A stretch of DNA of 64,000 bases from Flavobacterium aerium (GTDB lineage: Bacteria; Bacteroidota; Bacteroidia; Flavobacteriales; Flavobacteriaceae): NCBI RefSeq assembly GCF_030766725.1, contig NZ_JARQWR010000001.1, positions 186,001-250,000 on the forward strand, given 5' to 3'. The translations under genes and the position numbers were made by a program. Below are positions 8,480 through 17,349 of the stretch, piece by piece (position 1 is the first letter of the stretch; each line of letters starts with the position of its first letter). The notes below the pieces were generated by a model. That model ran no database searches. It was not told the DNA's origin and saw nothing but the letters and a program-made list of their open reading frames with translations.

Positions 8480-10231
8480 TTATTTTGTTGCAACTCGGAT
8501 GTGTAATTCTTTCAATTGTGCATCATCTATTGTTGATGGAGCATCAATCATAACATCACGTCCAGAATTGTTTTTCGGGAATGCAATGAAATCTCTAATA
8601 GTTTCTTGCCCACCTAAAATAGCAACCAATCGGTCTAAACCAAAAGCAAGTCCGCCGTGTGGTGGAGCTCCATATTGGAAAGCGTCCATTAAGAATCCAA
8701 ATTGTGCTTTTGCCTCTTCTTCTGTAAAACCTAAATGCTTGAACATTAATTGTTGTGTCGCTTTATCGTGAATACGAATAGAACCACCACCAATTTCATT
8801 ACCGTTGATTACTAAGTCATAAGCATTAGCTCTTACTTTCCCTGGATCAGTATCTAGTAATGCTATATCTTCTGGTTTAGGAGAAGTAAATGGATGGTGC
8901 ATAGCATGAAAACGTTCTGTGTCTTCATCCCATTCTAATAGTGGAAAATCAACAACCCATAATGGTGCAAATACAGCAGGATTTCTCAATCCTAAACGGG
9001 TAGCAATTTCCATACGTAAAGCACTCATCTGTGCTCTCACTTTATTTGTAGCTCCCGATAAAACAACCATTAAATCGCCCGGTTTAGCACCAGTTCTTTC
9101 TGCCCACAATTTTAAATCTTCCTGAGAATAAAACTTATCTACAGAAGATTTTAAAGTTCCATCAGTTTCATATTTAGCCCAAATCATTCCAGTAGCTCCT
9201 ACTTGTGGACGTTTTACCCAGTCAATCAATTGATCGATTTCTTTTCTAGTGTAGCTTGCACATCCTGGAGCGGCAATACCAAGAACTAATTCTTGCGCAT
9301 CAAAAATAGCAAAACCTTTATTTTGAGTAATATCATTCAACTCGCCAAATTCCATTCCAAAACGGATGTCTGGTTTGTCATTACCATATTTTCTCATGGC
9401 TACATCATAGGTCATTCTAGGGAATTCTTTGATGTCAATTCCATTGACTTCTTTTAGTAAATGACGAGTTAAACCTTCAAAAATATTTAATATATCTTCT
9501 TGCTCTACGAAAGCCATTTCGCAGTCAATTTGCGTAAATTCTGGTTGTCTGTCTGCACGTAAATCCTCATCACGGAAACATTTCACGATTTGGAAATATT
9601 TATCCATACCACCTACCATCAACAATTGTTTGAAGGTTTGTGGTGATTGTGGTAAAGCGTAAAACTGCCCCTCATTCATACGAGATGGTACGACAAAATC
9701 TCTAGCTCCTTCTGGAGTAGACTTGATTAAGTACGGAGTTTCTATTTCAATAAATTCTTTTGCGGACAAGTAATTACGGACTTGCATCGCAACATTGTGT
9801 CTAAACAATAAACTATTTTTTACCGGATTTCTACGAATATCTAAGTAGCGGTATTTCATACGAATATCTTCTCCACCATCAGTTTCATCTTCAATTGTGA
9901 ATGGAGGAGTAAGTGAGCCGTTTAAGATTGTTAGTTTGGTTACTAAAATTTCAATCTCGCCCGTTGGTATGTTTGTGTTTTTTGATGTTCTTTCAATAAC
10001 AGTACCTGTAGCTTGAATAACAAATTCACGCCCCAATGTTTTTGCTAATTCAAAAACTTCTTTTTCTGTTCTTTCAGAATCAAAAATTAATTGTGTTATG
10101 CCATAACGGTCTCTTAAGTCGACCCAAGCCATAAAACCTTTGTCTCTTGTTTTTTGTACCCATCCAGCAAGTGTTACTTCTTTGTTGATGTGTGAAGCTC
10201 TTAATTCTCCACAGTTATGACTTCTATACAT
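8480..10231 (-). CDS. aspS: Aspartyl-tRNA synthetase
   Basis: 583 residues, normal for the bacterial type with the GAD insertion domain. It charges tRNA-Asp. An N-terminal OB-fold anticodon-binding domain ([20 protein letters not shown] near residue 20) is followed by class II core motif 2 ([20 protein letters not shown] near 220) and C-terminal motif 3 ([15 protein letters not shown] near 535). A single gene, divergent from the MORN-repeat protein. No terminator is visible after it. Confidence 0.97.
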   Translation of the reverse strand: MYRSHNCGELRASHINKEVTLAGWVQKTRDKGFMAWVDLRDRYGITQLIFDSERTEKEVFELAKTLGREFVIQATGTVIERTSKNTNIPTGEIEILVTKLTILNGSLTPPFTIEDETDGGEDIRMKYRYLDIRRNPVKNSLLFRHNVAMQVRNYLSAKEFIEIETPYLIKSTPEGARDFVVPSRMNEGQFYALPQSPQTFKQLLMVGGMDKYFQIVKCFRDEDLRADRQPEFTQIDCEMAFVEQEDILNIFEGLTRHLLKEVNGIDIKEFPRMTYDVAMRKYGNDKPDIRFGMEFGELNDITQNKGFAIFDAQELVLGIAAPGCASYTRKEIDQLIDWVKRPQVGATGMIWAKYETDGTLKSSVDKFYSQEDLKLWAERTGAKPGDLMVVLSGATNKVRAQMSALRMEIATRLGLRNPAVFAPLWVVDFPLLEWDEDTERFHAMHHPFTSPKPEDIALLDTDPGKVRANAYDLVINGNEIGGGSIRIHDKATQQLMFKHLGFTEEEAKAQFGFLMDAFQYGAPPHGGLAFGLDRLVAILGGQETIRDFIAFPKNNSGRDVMIDAPSTIDDAQLKELHIRVATK

Positions 10232-10251
10232 GATATCGAAATTTTAGTTTG

Positions 10252-10259
10252 CAAAATTA
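10252..10259 (-). promoter_or_regulatory. Likely -7 element of aspS
   Basis: TAATTTTG on the minus strand fits TAnnTTTG and lies 21 bases upstream of the aspS start. There is no clear TTTG at the expected -33 distance, so this is a partial match. Confidence 0.4.
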
Positions 10260-10395
10260 GCAATTAGTTACTAATTTCTACGGAAACATTTGCATTCCTG
10301 TAGAAAGTTTTCTTATAAATACATTTCCAAGGTTAAATTTTTATTTAATGTTACCAAATTGTTAAGTGAAAGTTTTTTTAATGTAAATTAATTAT

Positions 10396-10403
10396 TATAT
10401 TTG
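10396..10403 (+). promoter_or_regulatory. Likely -7 element of the MORN-repeat gene
   Basis: TATATTTG, a perfect TAnnTTTG, 34 bases upstream of the ATG at 10438. The -33 region is a T-run, not a clear TTTG. Confidence 0.45.
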
Positions 10404-10437
10404 TTAGAGAAATGCAAAACTTAAAAATTATAAGCAT

Positions 10438-10785
10438 ATGAAAAAGTACATGGTATTAGGAGCGTTATTAATCTCAGGAGTTATTTTTGCACAAAGTATA
10501 GAACCGAAATATGAAGTTGTTCAACAGATGGTTAAGGCTGCTTACTATTATGATAATGGACAATTACAACAAGAAGGTTTTTATAAAGATGGAAAACTTC
10601 ATGGGAAATGGGTCGCTTATGACGTCAATGGAAACAAAAAATCACTAGGTGAATATAAAGATGGAGAGAAAACTGGAAAGTGGTTTTTTTGGAATGACAA
10701 AGTGCTAACAGAAGTTGATTATTCTGATAGTAGAGTTGCACAAGTTAAAAACTGGATGCCAGATGCATTAGCAAATAGAAACTAA
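10438..10785 (+). CDS. Secreted MORN-repeat (YwqK-like) protein
   Basis: 115 residues. A signal peptide (MKKYMVLGALLISGVIFAQS) is followed by two to three MORN_2-type repeats: YYYDNGQLQQEGFYKDGKLH, then GKWVAYDVNGNKKSLGEYKD, then GEKTGKWFFWN. Such proteins are often labelled 'YwqK family antitoxin', but nothing nearby looks like a toxin partner. It probably acts in the periplasm or at the envelope; its role is unknown. It is monocistronic and converges on the lipoprotein gene, with a shared terminator between them. Confidence 0.8.
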   Translation: MKKYMVLGALLISGVIFAQSIEPKYEVVQQMVKAAYYYDNGQLQQEGFYKDGKLHGKWVAYDVNGNKKSLGEYKDGEKTGKWFFWNDKVLTEVDYSDSRVAQVKNWMPDALANRN

Positions 10786-10806
10786 TGATTTGATTGATAT
10801 ACGTAA

Positions 10807-10840
10807 TAAAAAAAGCTACTGATTTCAGTAGCTTTTTTTA
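10807..10840. terminator. Bidirectional terminator
   Basis: The stem AAAGCTACTGA with TCAGTAGCTTT has a two-base loop, with an A-run on the left and a seven-T run on the right. It can stop both the MORN gene and the lipoprotein gene, which converge here. Confidence 0.85.
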
Positions 10841-10859
10841 TGTGTATAATTTTGAAGTA

Positions 10860-11414
10860 CTATTTTATGCTTTTGTTTAATTCTTTAAAACTATGAAGAG
10901 CCTTATCAATTTGTTTTTCATAGTTCATTTTATGATCCATGGTAGTCCACGCCATGATTTGGTAATAATTTGTTTTTCCTTCTATAAAAGCAAATTTCCA
11001 ATAAATATCTAAGTTGTCTAAATTACCTTCTATTGAAACAATTTGGGCTTTCAGTCCATTAATGGTTGTTTCTTCAATTTCAGACATTGATTTCAGCTTG
11101 ATGCTCGCCTTTACATTCGTTAACAACAAGTTGGTATAGCCTTTTAAATCAGCACTGTATTCACTACTCAATTCATTTTCTGCTAATGCTTTTTTAAGTT
11201 CTACTTTTGGTTCATCAATAGTGATAATGTAAAATTCTTTAAAAACATTTTGGTATTGTAAAGAGGCTTCATCATTTAAATCAGTTGTAACTGATAATGA
11301 AGCGGGGATCTCCATTGCATATTGATTTTTTATTTTAACCAATTGTGTTTTGTTTGAATCTTCACAAGATGTCAAAACAAATAAAGTAATCAATAATGGA
11401 ATAATTTTTTTCAT
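10860..11414 (-). CDS. Lipoprotein of unknown function
   Basis: 184 residues with a lipoprotein signal (MKKIIPLLITLFVLTSC, lipobox ending in Cys 17). The mature part is a mixed alpha/beta chain with no motif I recognise. Its layout (early strands, DEASLQYQN, then a central KAQIVSIEG and late AWTTMDHKMNYEKQIDKAL) resembles small PsbP-like or DUF1795-like envelope proteins, but that is only an impression. It stands alone between the PepSY gene and the terminator. Confidence 0.75.
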   Translation of the reverse strand: MKKIIPLLITLFVLTSCEDSNKTQLVKIKNQYAMEIPASLSVTTDLNDEASLQYQNVFKEFYIITIDEPKVELKKALAENELSSEYSADLKGYTNLLLTNVKASIKLKSMSEIEETTINGLKAQIVSIEGNLDNLDIYWKFAFIEGKTNYYQIMAWTTMDHKMNYEKQIDKALHSFKELNKSIK

Positions 11415-11479
11415 GAGTAAGAATTTAGTAGCTGCAAATTAAAGATTTAATAGACAAGGTAAGGATAAATGTTAAAATT

Positions 11480-12649
11480 TTATGTAGTTTTCTGTGGCTT
11501 TTTCTTGAATTTGCGTCCATACCAAATTAGAAAACCAGTTACTGGGAGCATCCCACAGATAAAACTAGCGATAAAAGCCATTATTTTACCAGGAATACCT
11601 AATATGGCGCCTACGTGAATATCATAGTTCGCGGTAATTAGTTTTTCTCCAAAATTCTTTTCGTCATGTTTTCTTTCCAATAAAAGTTTACCTGTATATT
11701 GATCAAATTGAAGCATATGAGCAATATAATAAACACCTTCTTTTTGCTGAATGTAAGCGCTAATAGTGCCTGTTTTATCATTGGCAGCAGCAGGACTTAA
11801 TTGGAAAGCATCAGCATCTTTGTGTTTTTCCTTTATTTGAATAAAAGCAGTATCAATGGCTATGGTTGTGGTAGTAGGGGTAATGATAGAAGTTACTTTT
11901 TTAATGTCTGGTGGTGTTACCGTTCCGGAACCGGCAACATAAACAATTGCCTGAAACCAAGTGAATGCCCATACCATTCCTGTAAATGCAATAATCAAAG
12001 CAATGACTGAAATATAAAAACCGAAGATATTATGCAGGTCATAGTTTTTTCTTTTCCATTGGGTTGTTTTTTTCCATTGGAAAGCAAAACGTTGTTTACG
12101 GGCACTTTTGTTTTTTGGCCACCATAATACTATTCCTGTAATTAGCATTATCACAAAGATGAAAGTACTCCACCCAATGATGGGCTGACCAATCGAAGTT
12201 TCCATTAATAAACTCCAATGAATGAATTTAACAATATTGAAAAAATCCATTTCCTCATCATACATTCCCAATACCTTTCCAGTATATGGATCTACATATA
12301 TGGATTGATAATATTCAATACTTCCAAAATAAGTATAGGCATTCTCGTTGCCTTTGTAGCAATGAAATACCCACGATTTTTTTGGGTTATTGTAAACGCT
12401 AACATTTGATAGTTCTATTTTAGTACCTACTTTGGCCTGTGTACTTTGCCAGAGCTGACTAATGGGTATTGTTTTTTCGGCTACAGCAGGGACATACATT
12501 GCCTCTTTACGGATCATTCCTGTAATTTCTTGGCTAAATACGTAAATGCAACCTGTAATAGAGAGTATTAAAACAATTAGCCCGGAGAGAAGTCCGAGCC
12601 AAAGATGAATTTTACCAATCCATTGTTTTATATTTTTTTTCTTTTTCAT
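11480..12649 (-). CDS. PepSY-associated transmembrane protein (putative ferrisiderophore reductase type), copy 1
   Basis: 389 residues with four to five membrane helices: one near 15-37 (IHLWLGLLSGLIVLILS), one near 160-180, one near 208-235 and one near the C-terminus (GMLPVTGFLIWYG). Conserved membrane-flanking histidines are in IHLWLG, FIHWSLL, YDLHNIFGFY and YDIHVGAILG, as expected for haem-binding PepSY_TM proteins. Family members such as FoxB and PiuB act at the inner membrane in iron release from siderophores. It is the last gene of the receptor 1 unit, 22 bases after the DUF4198 gene. Confidence 0.88.
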   Translation of the reverse strand: MKKKKNIKQWIGKIHLWLGLLSGLIVLILSITGCIYVFSQEITGMIRKEAMYVPAVAEKTIPISQLWQSTQAKVGTKIELSNVSVYNNPKKSWVFHCYKGNENAYTYFGSIEYYQSIYVDPYTGKVLGMYDEEMDFFNIVKFIHWSLLMETSIGQPIIGWSTFIFVIMLITGIVLWWPKNKSARKQRFAFQWKKTTQWKRKNYDLHNIFGFYISVIALIIAFTGMVWAFTWFQAIVYVAGSGTVTPPDIKKVTSIITPTTTTIAIDTAFIQIKEKHKDADAFQLSPAAANDKTGTISAYIQQKEGVYYIAHMLQFDQYTGKLLLERKHDEKNFGEKLITANYDIHVGAILGIPGKIMAFIASFICGMLPVTGFLIWYGRKFKKKPQKTT

Positions 12650-12671
12650 AGAAATAAAAAGAGCCTAGAAA

Positions 12672-13406
12672 TTATTTTAATGGAATAGCGTAGGATGTGC
12701 TGTGGAAAATGAATTCATAATCCTTTCCGTTGTATTTTCCAGGAACTTCTTCTTTGTGTGTTACTTCAACTACATATTGTGCATTCCATGGCAAAGCAAA
12801 TGTGATCATACCTTTTTCATCTGTAGTGATCTTTTTAATCCAAGAATCAGCGATAAAGACATCTACTTCTTTTTTAGCCATTGGTTCACCTTTGTAAAGT
12901 ACCTGAAGTGATACTTCACCTTTTAGGGTAGCTACTTTTTTACTAAGGTCAACAATTGAGATTCCTTCTGGATTAAGTGCCTTCGTATCATTTGGTTTTG
13001 TTCCTATTTCAACTTTAGTAAGAGCATGATAATGTGTTTTGAATATACCAAAATTGTATTGAGAGTAATCCATAACATCAATTTTATTATTATCCAAGAT
13101 GAGGGTATAAGTACCATTCATTTTTGGTGTAAATGATGTTTTATAATATAAATCCGAAGCTTCCACTTTTAATTCTGTTTTTTCTCCTGATGGACTAACA
13201 GCCCAAAGTGTGAAATTTTTCATTTTTTCGAATGCTTCACCACCTACTTTTTCTTTTGATCCATCGGCATATTCTCCGTAGAATATTTTTACTTCTTGTT
13301 TTTGGATGACTTTACCCGTTGGGTTTGTTTCTAACCATAAAAAATGGGCAAAAGTTTTTGTTGAAGTTGCTAAAAATAGCAAGGCTAAAAGAATGTTTTT
13401 TGTCAT
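12672..13406 (-). CDS. Periplasmic DUF4198 (Cna-B/NikM-like) protein
   Basis: 244 residues. The signal peptide ends TFAHFLWLETN; the mature start AHFLWLE is typical of DUF4198, a beta-sandwich family seen beside metal and TonB transport genes. The N-terminal domain (to about 110) and a C-terminal Cna-B-like domain (KGEVSLQVLYKGEPMAKKEV to the end) are both visible. It probably binds a metal or its complex in the periplasm. It is placed between receptor 1 and PepSY copy 1; the second receptor-PepSY unit has no such gene. Confidence 0.82.
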   Translation of the reverse strand: MTKNILLALLFLATSTKTFAHFLWLETNPTGKVIQKQEVKIFYGEYADGSKEKVGGEAFEKMKNFTLWAVSPSGEKTELKVEASDLYYKTSFTPKMNGTYTLILDNNKIDVMDYSQYNFGIFKTHYHALTKVEIGTKPNDTKALNPEGISIVDLSKKVATLKGEVSLQVLYKGEPMAKKEVDVFIADSWIKKITTDEKGMITFALPWNAQYVVEVTHKEEVPGKYNGKDYEFIFHSTSYAIPLK

Positions 13407-13430
13407 GATAAAAGTATTTAGGAAGTTATA

Positions 13431-13462
13431 TAAAAAATCCCTCTTAGATGAGTAAGAGGGAT
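13431..13462 (-). terminator. Terminator or attenuator right after TonB receptor 1
   Basis: A perfect ten-base stem, ATCCCTCTTA with TAAGAGGGAT, six-base loop, followed on the minus strand by six T. It begins only seven bases after the receptor stop and sits inside the presumed operon, so it may lower expression of the DUF4198 and PepSY genes relative to the receptor. Confidence 0.75.
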
Positions 13463-13468
13463 GATGAA

Positions 13469-15937
13469 TTAAAATTTATAAGCAAAACTAGCGGCTAAAT
13501 TTCTAAGGTTCTGTGGGTTGATGGTAGACCAACCATTATAGTATTGTTTATTTGCAATGTTGTCTAATTTTACAGAAACACTGAATTTTTTTGCATTGTA
13601 GAATAATGAAGTGTTCATTACAGTGTAAGACGGTAGTGTAAATGTACCTGCTATTACACGGTTCATGATTTTGTTTTCACTAGCATAATTTCCACCAAAG
13701 CCTAAACCAAAACCATTTAATGCTCCTTGGTTGAATTTATAACTTACCCATAAGTTTGCCATATTTTGTGGTCCAGCACTTTCTGGTCTTTTACCTACGA
13801 AATCAACATCTCCTTCGGTCAATCGACTATCATTATAGCTATAACCAGCGATGATATTTAATCCTGGAACTGGGTTTGCTACAATTTCTGTTTCAAATCC
13901 TTTATTTCTTTGTGCACCATTTTGGTATGAAATCTCTGTTGGACCATCTAGTAGAGTGTACACAGTGTTGCGTACTTTAATATCATAGTAGCTTAAACTT
14001 GCTGTCAATTTATTATTGAACAGATTTAATTTCGTTCCAAATTCAATTTGATTGGCTTGCTCAGGAGAATAGGTTCTTGAGATTAGTTCCCCATTTACTT
14101 TATCAGTACCTGGCGCTAAGTTTTTAAAACCATTCATGTAGTTGGCAAAAATCGATACTTTATCTAAGATGGGTTGATAAACAAGACCAAATTTTGGTGA
14201 AAAAGCAGTTTGATTGTAGTTGTCGTCATCTGTAGAGATATCACCTTTGTTCATGAAACGATCTACGCGTATACTAGCCATAGCAGACAATGCAGGTGTG
14301 ATGTTTAATACATCTGAGGCATAAGCGCTGAATACTTCTTCTTTTGTTTTGATATTGCTTACTGGTGCACCTGCTAATAAGGCATAAGAACCTACAGCAG
14401 TCATATTACCATTGTCATTATTTAAGATGTAATTGTTTGGGTTAGTAATGCCAAAAACATTTTCATTTACAGTTTGTAAACTTGCATTACCAATATAAAC
14501 CGATCCATTTCCTACATAACCAGATCCTCTATTCAATGAGTTTCTACTGAAATAGTCTAAACCAACAACCATACGGTTGCGTAAGTTTCCAATTTTGAAA
14601 TCACCAATAAAGTTTTGTTGAATATCATTAGTAAGTGTAGAAGTATTTTGATTGTTTATGAAACGACCCAATACAACTCCTTCTGTGATAGCTGGTACAT
14701 ATTGTGTACTTTCATAAAGGTATGAATATAGACCTTGTGATTTAGATTCGCTTCTTGAATACACAGTTTGTGAAGTCCATTCATCCGATAATTTATAATT
14801 TACCTGACCTTGTAGGTTGAAAGTAGGTGTTTTTATCGTGATATCGTTGCTTGTGTATGAGCGTTTATGGTCGTAACCCAGTTCTTTAATGTTCTTTACT
14901 CTTAGAGGAGCATTACGGTCAAGGAACAACATTGTAGGATTTGTTCCTTCAGATTTCATAATCTCTGTGTTGATGATGAATGATAAACGATCCGTTGCTT
15001 GATATGATAAAGATGGAGCGATAAAGAAGCTTTCTTTAAAACCTGCATCTTGGAAGCTATTCTGTGTATGGAATGCTGAATTAATTCTGAAATTCAACGA
15101 TTTTTTAAGATTCAAAGGAGTGTTAACATCTACAGTAGCTCTGTTTAATCCGTAAGTTCCAACGGTATATCCAACTTCTGCTCCAAAATGATCGTAAGGT
15201 CTTTTAGTAGCAACGTTGATTAAACCACCGTACGAAATTAAACTACTACCAAATAAAGTTCCTGATGGTCCTTTGATTACTTCAATTCTTTCAATATTTG
15301 CTGGATCCTGTCCGCCGTTCGTTAGACCAGGTAATCCATTTACCATTGTAGGTTGTACTGGAAATCCTCTTAATGAATAATAACTTGATCCGTCTCCACC
15401 ACGACCTGTAGATTCCCATAATTTTGAGATTCCAGGAGCGTTCTTTAATGCATCATCAAAGTTTGTTACGACTTGCTCTTTTAATAATTCGCCTGTAATT
15501 GTAGAGTAGGTTTGTGAATTTTCAATGTCCTTCAAAGGCATTCTTGAAACGAAAGGTGTTTCATGTTTTGTGAATTTATTTCCTGAAGAGCTAATCACAA
15601 CTTCATTTAATTCCTCAAGGCTGGTCTTGATAGAGAAGTTTAACATCTGAATAGTGTTCTCCGCGACAGTAACTCTTTTTTCTTGAGCAGCATGACCTAC
15701 AGCGCTAATTTTTACCGTGTAGTTGCCTGCTTTTATATTGTTGATCTTATATTGCCCTGACTCATCACTATTTGTGCTAATATTTAAGGCTTTAATTGTA
15801 ATTGTAACATTATTTGCTGGTTGACCATCAGCTGTTTGAATCTTTCCTTTTATTCCCGTATTATTTTGAGCTAATACGGCTAAACTATAAAATAGGGTCA
15901 AACAAGTAATTAAAAATGATAAGTTATATTTTTTCAT
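13469..15937 (-). CDS. TonB-dependent outer-membrane receptor, siderophore type, copy 1
   Basis: 822 residues. In order: signal peptide (to about 24, AVLAQ), a carboxypeptidase-regulatory-like domain (about 28-105), a plug domain (about 120-260, with IERIEVIKGPSGTLFGSS) and a 22-strand barrel ending in AASFAYKF with the C-terminal Phe needed for outer-membrane insertion. The RGF and IKGPSG plug motifs place it with siderophore receptors (FhuA/FecA group). It is clearly a paralogue of the receptor at 17350-19815. Its promoter and a Fur-like palindrome lie upstream. Substrate unknown; ferric siderophore is the best guess. Confidence 0.92.
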   Translation of the reverse strand: MKKYNLSFLITCLTLFYSLAVLAQNNTGIKGKIQTADGQPANNVTITIKALNISTNSDESGQYKINNIKAGNYTVKISAVGHAAQEKRVTVAENTIQMLNFSIKTSLEELNEVVISSSGNKFTKHETPFVSRMPLKDIENSQTYSTITGELLKEQVVTNFDDALKNAPGISKLWESTGRGGDGSSYYSLRGFPVQPTMVNGLPGLTNGGQDPANIERIEVIKGPSGTLFGSSLISYGGLINVATKRPYDHFGAEVGYTVGTYGLNRATVDVNTPLNLKKSLNFRINSAFHTQNSFQDAGFKESFFIAPSLSYQATDRLSFIINTEIMKSEGTNPTMLFLDRNAPLRVKNIKELGYDHKRSYTSNDITIKTPTFNLQGQVNYKLSDEWTSQTVYSRSESKSQGLYSYLYESTQYVPAITEGVVLGRFINNQNTSTLTNDIQQNFIGDFKIGNLRNRMVVGLDYFSRNSLNRGSGYVGNGSVYIGNASLQTVNENVFGITNPNNYILNNDNGNMTAVGSYALLAGAPVSNIKTKEEVFSAYASDVLNITPALSAMASIRVDRFMNKGDISTDDDNYNQTAFSPKFGLVYQPILDKVSIFANYMNGFKNLAPGTDKVNGELISRTYSPEQANQIEFGTKLNLFNNKLTASLSYYDIKVRNTVYTLLDGPTEISYQNGAQRNKGFETEIVANPVPGLNIIAGYSYNDSRLTEGDVDFVGKRPESAGPQNMANLWVSYKFNQGALNGFGLGFGGNYASENKIMNRVIAGTFTLPSYTVMNTSLFYNAKKFSVSVKLDNIANKQYYNGWSTINPQNLRNLAASFAYKF

Positions 15938-15966
15938 TGTGTTGTGAATGATGGTTTATTTTTTTG

Positions 15967-15998
15967 CAAAAGTATTGCATGAATCATTCTTACACAAG
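15967..15998 (-). promoter_or_regulatory. Promoter of TonB receptor 1
   Basis: On the minus strand CTTG, 20 bases, TACTTTTG. The 11 bases CAAAAGTATTG (plus strand) that contain the -7 box are identical to those in the promoter of receptor 2. Confidence 0.6.
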
Positions 15999-16004
15999 TA
16001 ATTT

Positions 16005-16021
16005 TTATTCATTCTAAATAA
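16005..16021 (-). promoter_or_regulatory. Fur-like AT palindrome upstream of receptor 1
   Basis: TTATTCATTCTAAATAA: an imperfect inverted repeat just upstream of the -33 box. A related element, TTATTCCTAATAA, lies in the same position before receptor 2. The shared ends (TTATTC and CTAA-TAA) and the position suggest an iron regulator site. I infer Fur by analogy. The rest of 15938-16238 shows nothing else. Confidence 0.35.
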
Positions 16022-16238
16022 GAATTATTATTTTGATAATTATTTAACCATTATGGTTTTTAATGCGTTTCATAATACTCATTTTTTTACGAACAATTTG
16101 GTTTTTTGGTGTATAGGTAAAGAATATTGTTGAAGTAAGATTAGTTTTACTGCGATTTGTGTACTTAACACAAATTGTAAAGTAGTATGAAGAAAGATAT
16201 TTTCAGTGTATTATAATGAGTGAATCTTAAGGGTAGAA

Positions 16239-17348
16239 TTACGATTTCTTTTTGGACTTTTTATTCTTGCGTCCCCACCACATAATAAAGCCTGTTATGG
16301 GTAAACTGGCAGCTAGTAAACTAGTGAAAAAGGCGATTATTTTTCCGGGAAGATTTAAAATTTGTCCCGTGTGAATTCCATAGTTCATTTCGATTAATTT
16401 CATTCCAGCACTCTTTTGAGCATATTGCTCTTTTTTAAGTAAAGAAGCATCGTACGGATGAAAATGGTAGTTACTTTGATGATCAAATCGTAAAGAATGA
16501 GGATATGCACCAGTAAGAATAGATTGGTTTTTTGCAGTAGGAACCATTACAAAGAACATATTTGCATCGGGTTCAATTTTGAAGGTTTCAGTCATCGCTT
16601 TATTCATTGCATGCATAGAAACCTGATTAAATTTTGTAGTATCGATTATAGGAGCTTGTGATTCTTTAGCACGATCGCCACCTAGATTAGCCGTGTAATA
16701 TAATGTATCAGAAACCCATTCGTAGCTAAAAGTTAAACCTGTAATAGCAATAATAGTTGCAACGGCAGCAATGTAGAAACCAAAAACGTTATGCAAGTCA
16801 TAATTAACACGACGCCACTTTGCATTCCATTTAATTTTAAAGCTTCGTTTTCGATCACTTTTGCGTTTGGGCCACCATAATAGAATGCCCATAATCATCA
16901 TAGCAATGAAGATTAGTGTAGAAATGGCAACAATATGCTTGCCTATTTCAGCAGGAAGAAGCAAGTAAAGATGAATATACTCAACAATAATAAAGAAGTC
17001 ATCTTCCAGTTTTTCAGTGTGTAAATATTCACCTGAGTAAGGATTAAAGTAAACAAAATAAGAGCCATCTTTATTCGTAGAGTAAGCATATGCAGAGCGG
17101 TCTCTACCTGCATAAGCAACCATGCTTACGGTACTATTTGGTACAAGGTTTATTGCTTTCTCCTGTAGTACTGTGGGTAAAACATAGGCTTTCTCTTGAG
17201 TTTCAACTTTTCTCCAGTCTCGTGTGAGATCCTTTATTTCATCATGAAAACAAAAAATACAGCCTGTAATACTCACTATAAAAACGATAAGCCCGGAGGT
17301 AAGTCCGAGCCATCGATGTATAATTTTTACTGTATTTTTAAAAGTCAT
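16239..17348 (-). CDS. PepSY-associated transmembrane protein (putative ferrisiderophore reductase type), copy 2
   Basis: 369 residues from the ATG at 17348 (MTFKNTVKIIHRWLGL). An in-frame upstream start at 17399 would overlap the receptor gene and add a non-family N-terminus, so I reject it. The chosen start lies one base after the receptor stop, typical of translational coupling. Membrane-flanking His residues are seen in IHRWLGL, YIHLYLLL, YDLHNVFGFY and YGIHTGQIL. It is a paralogue of the protein at 11480-12649 with the same helix layout. Probably an inner-membrane iron-siderophore reduction partner of receptor 2. Confidence 0.88.
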   Translation of the reverse strand: MTFKNTVKIIHRWLGLTSGLIVFIVSITGCIFCFHDEIKDLTRDWRKVETQEKAYVLPTVLQEKAINLVPNSTVSMVAYAGRDRSAYAYSTNKDGSYFVYFNPYSGEYLHTEKLEDDFFIIVEYIHLYLLLPAEIGKHIVAISTLIFIAMMIMGILLWWPKRKSDRKRSFKIKWNAKWRRVNYDLHNVFGFYIAAVATIIAITGLTFSYEWVSDTLYYTANLGGDRAKESQAPIIDTTKFNQVSMHAMNKAMTETFKIEPDANMFFVMVPTAKNQSILTGAYPHSLRFDHQSNYHFHPYDASLLKKEQYAQKSAGMKLIEMNYGIHTGQILNLPGKIIAFFTSLLAASLPITGFIMWWGRKNKKSKKKS

Positions 17349-17349
17349 T

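Noticed and set aside
10438..10785. Antitoxin role for the MORN-repeat protein
   Set aside because: It has a signal peptide and no toxin partner next to it; the 'YwqK antitoxin' name is not supported here.
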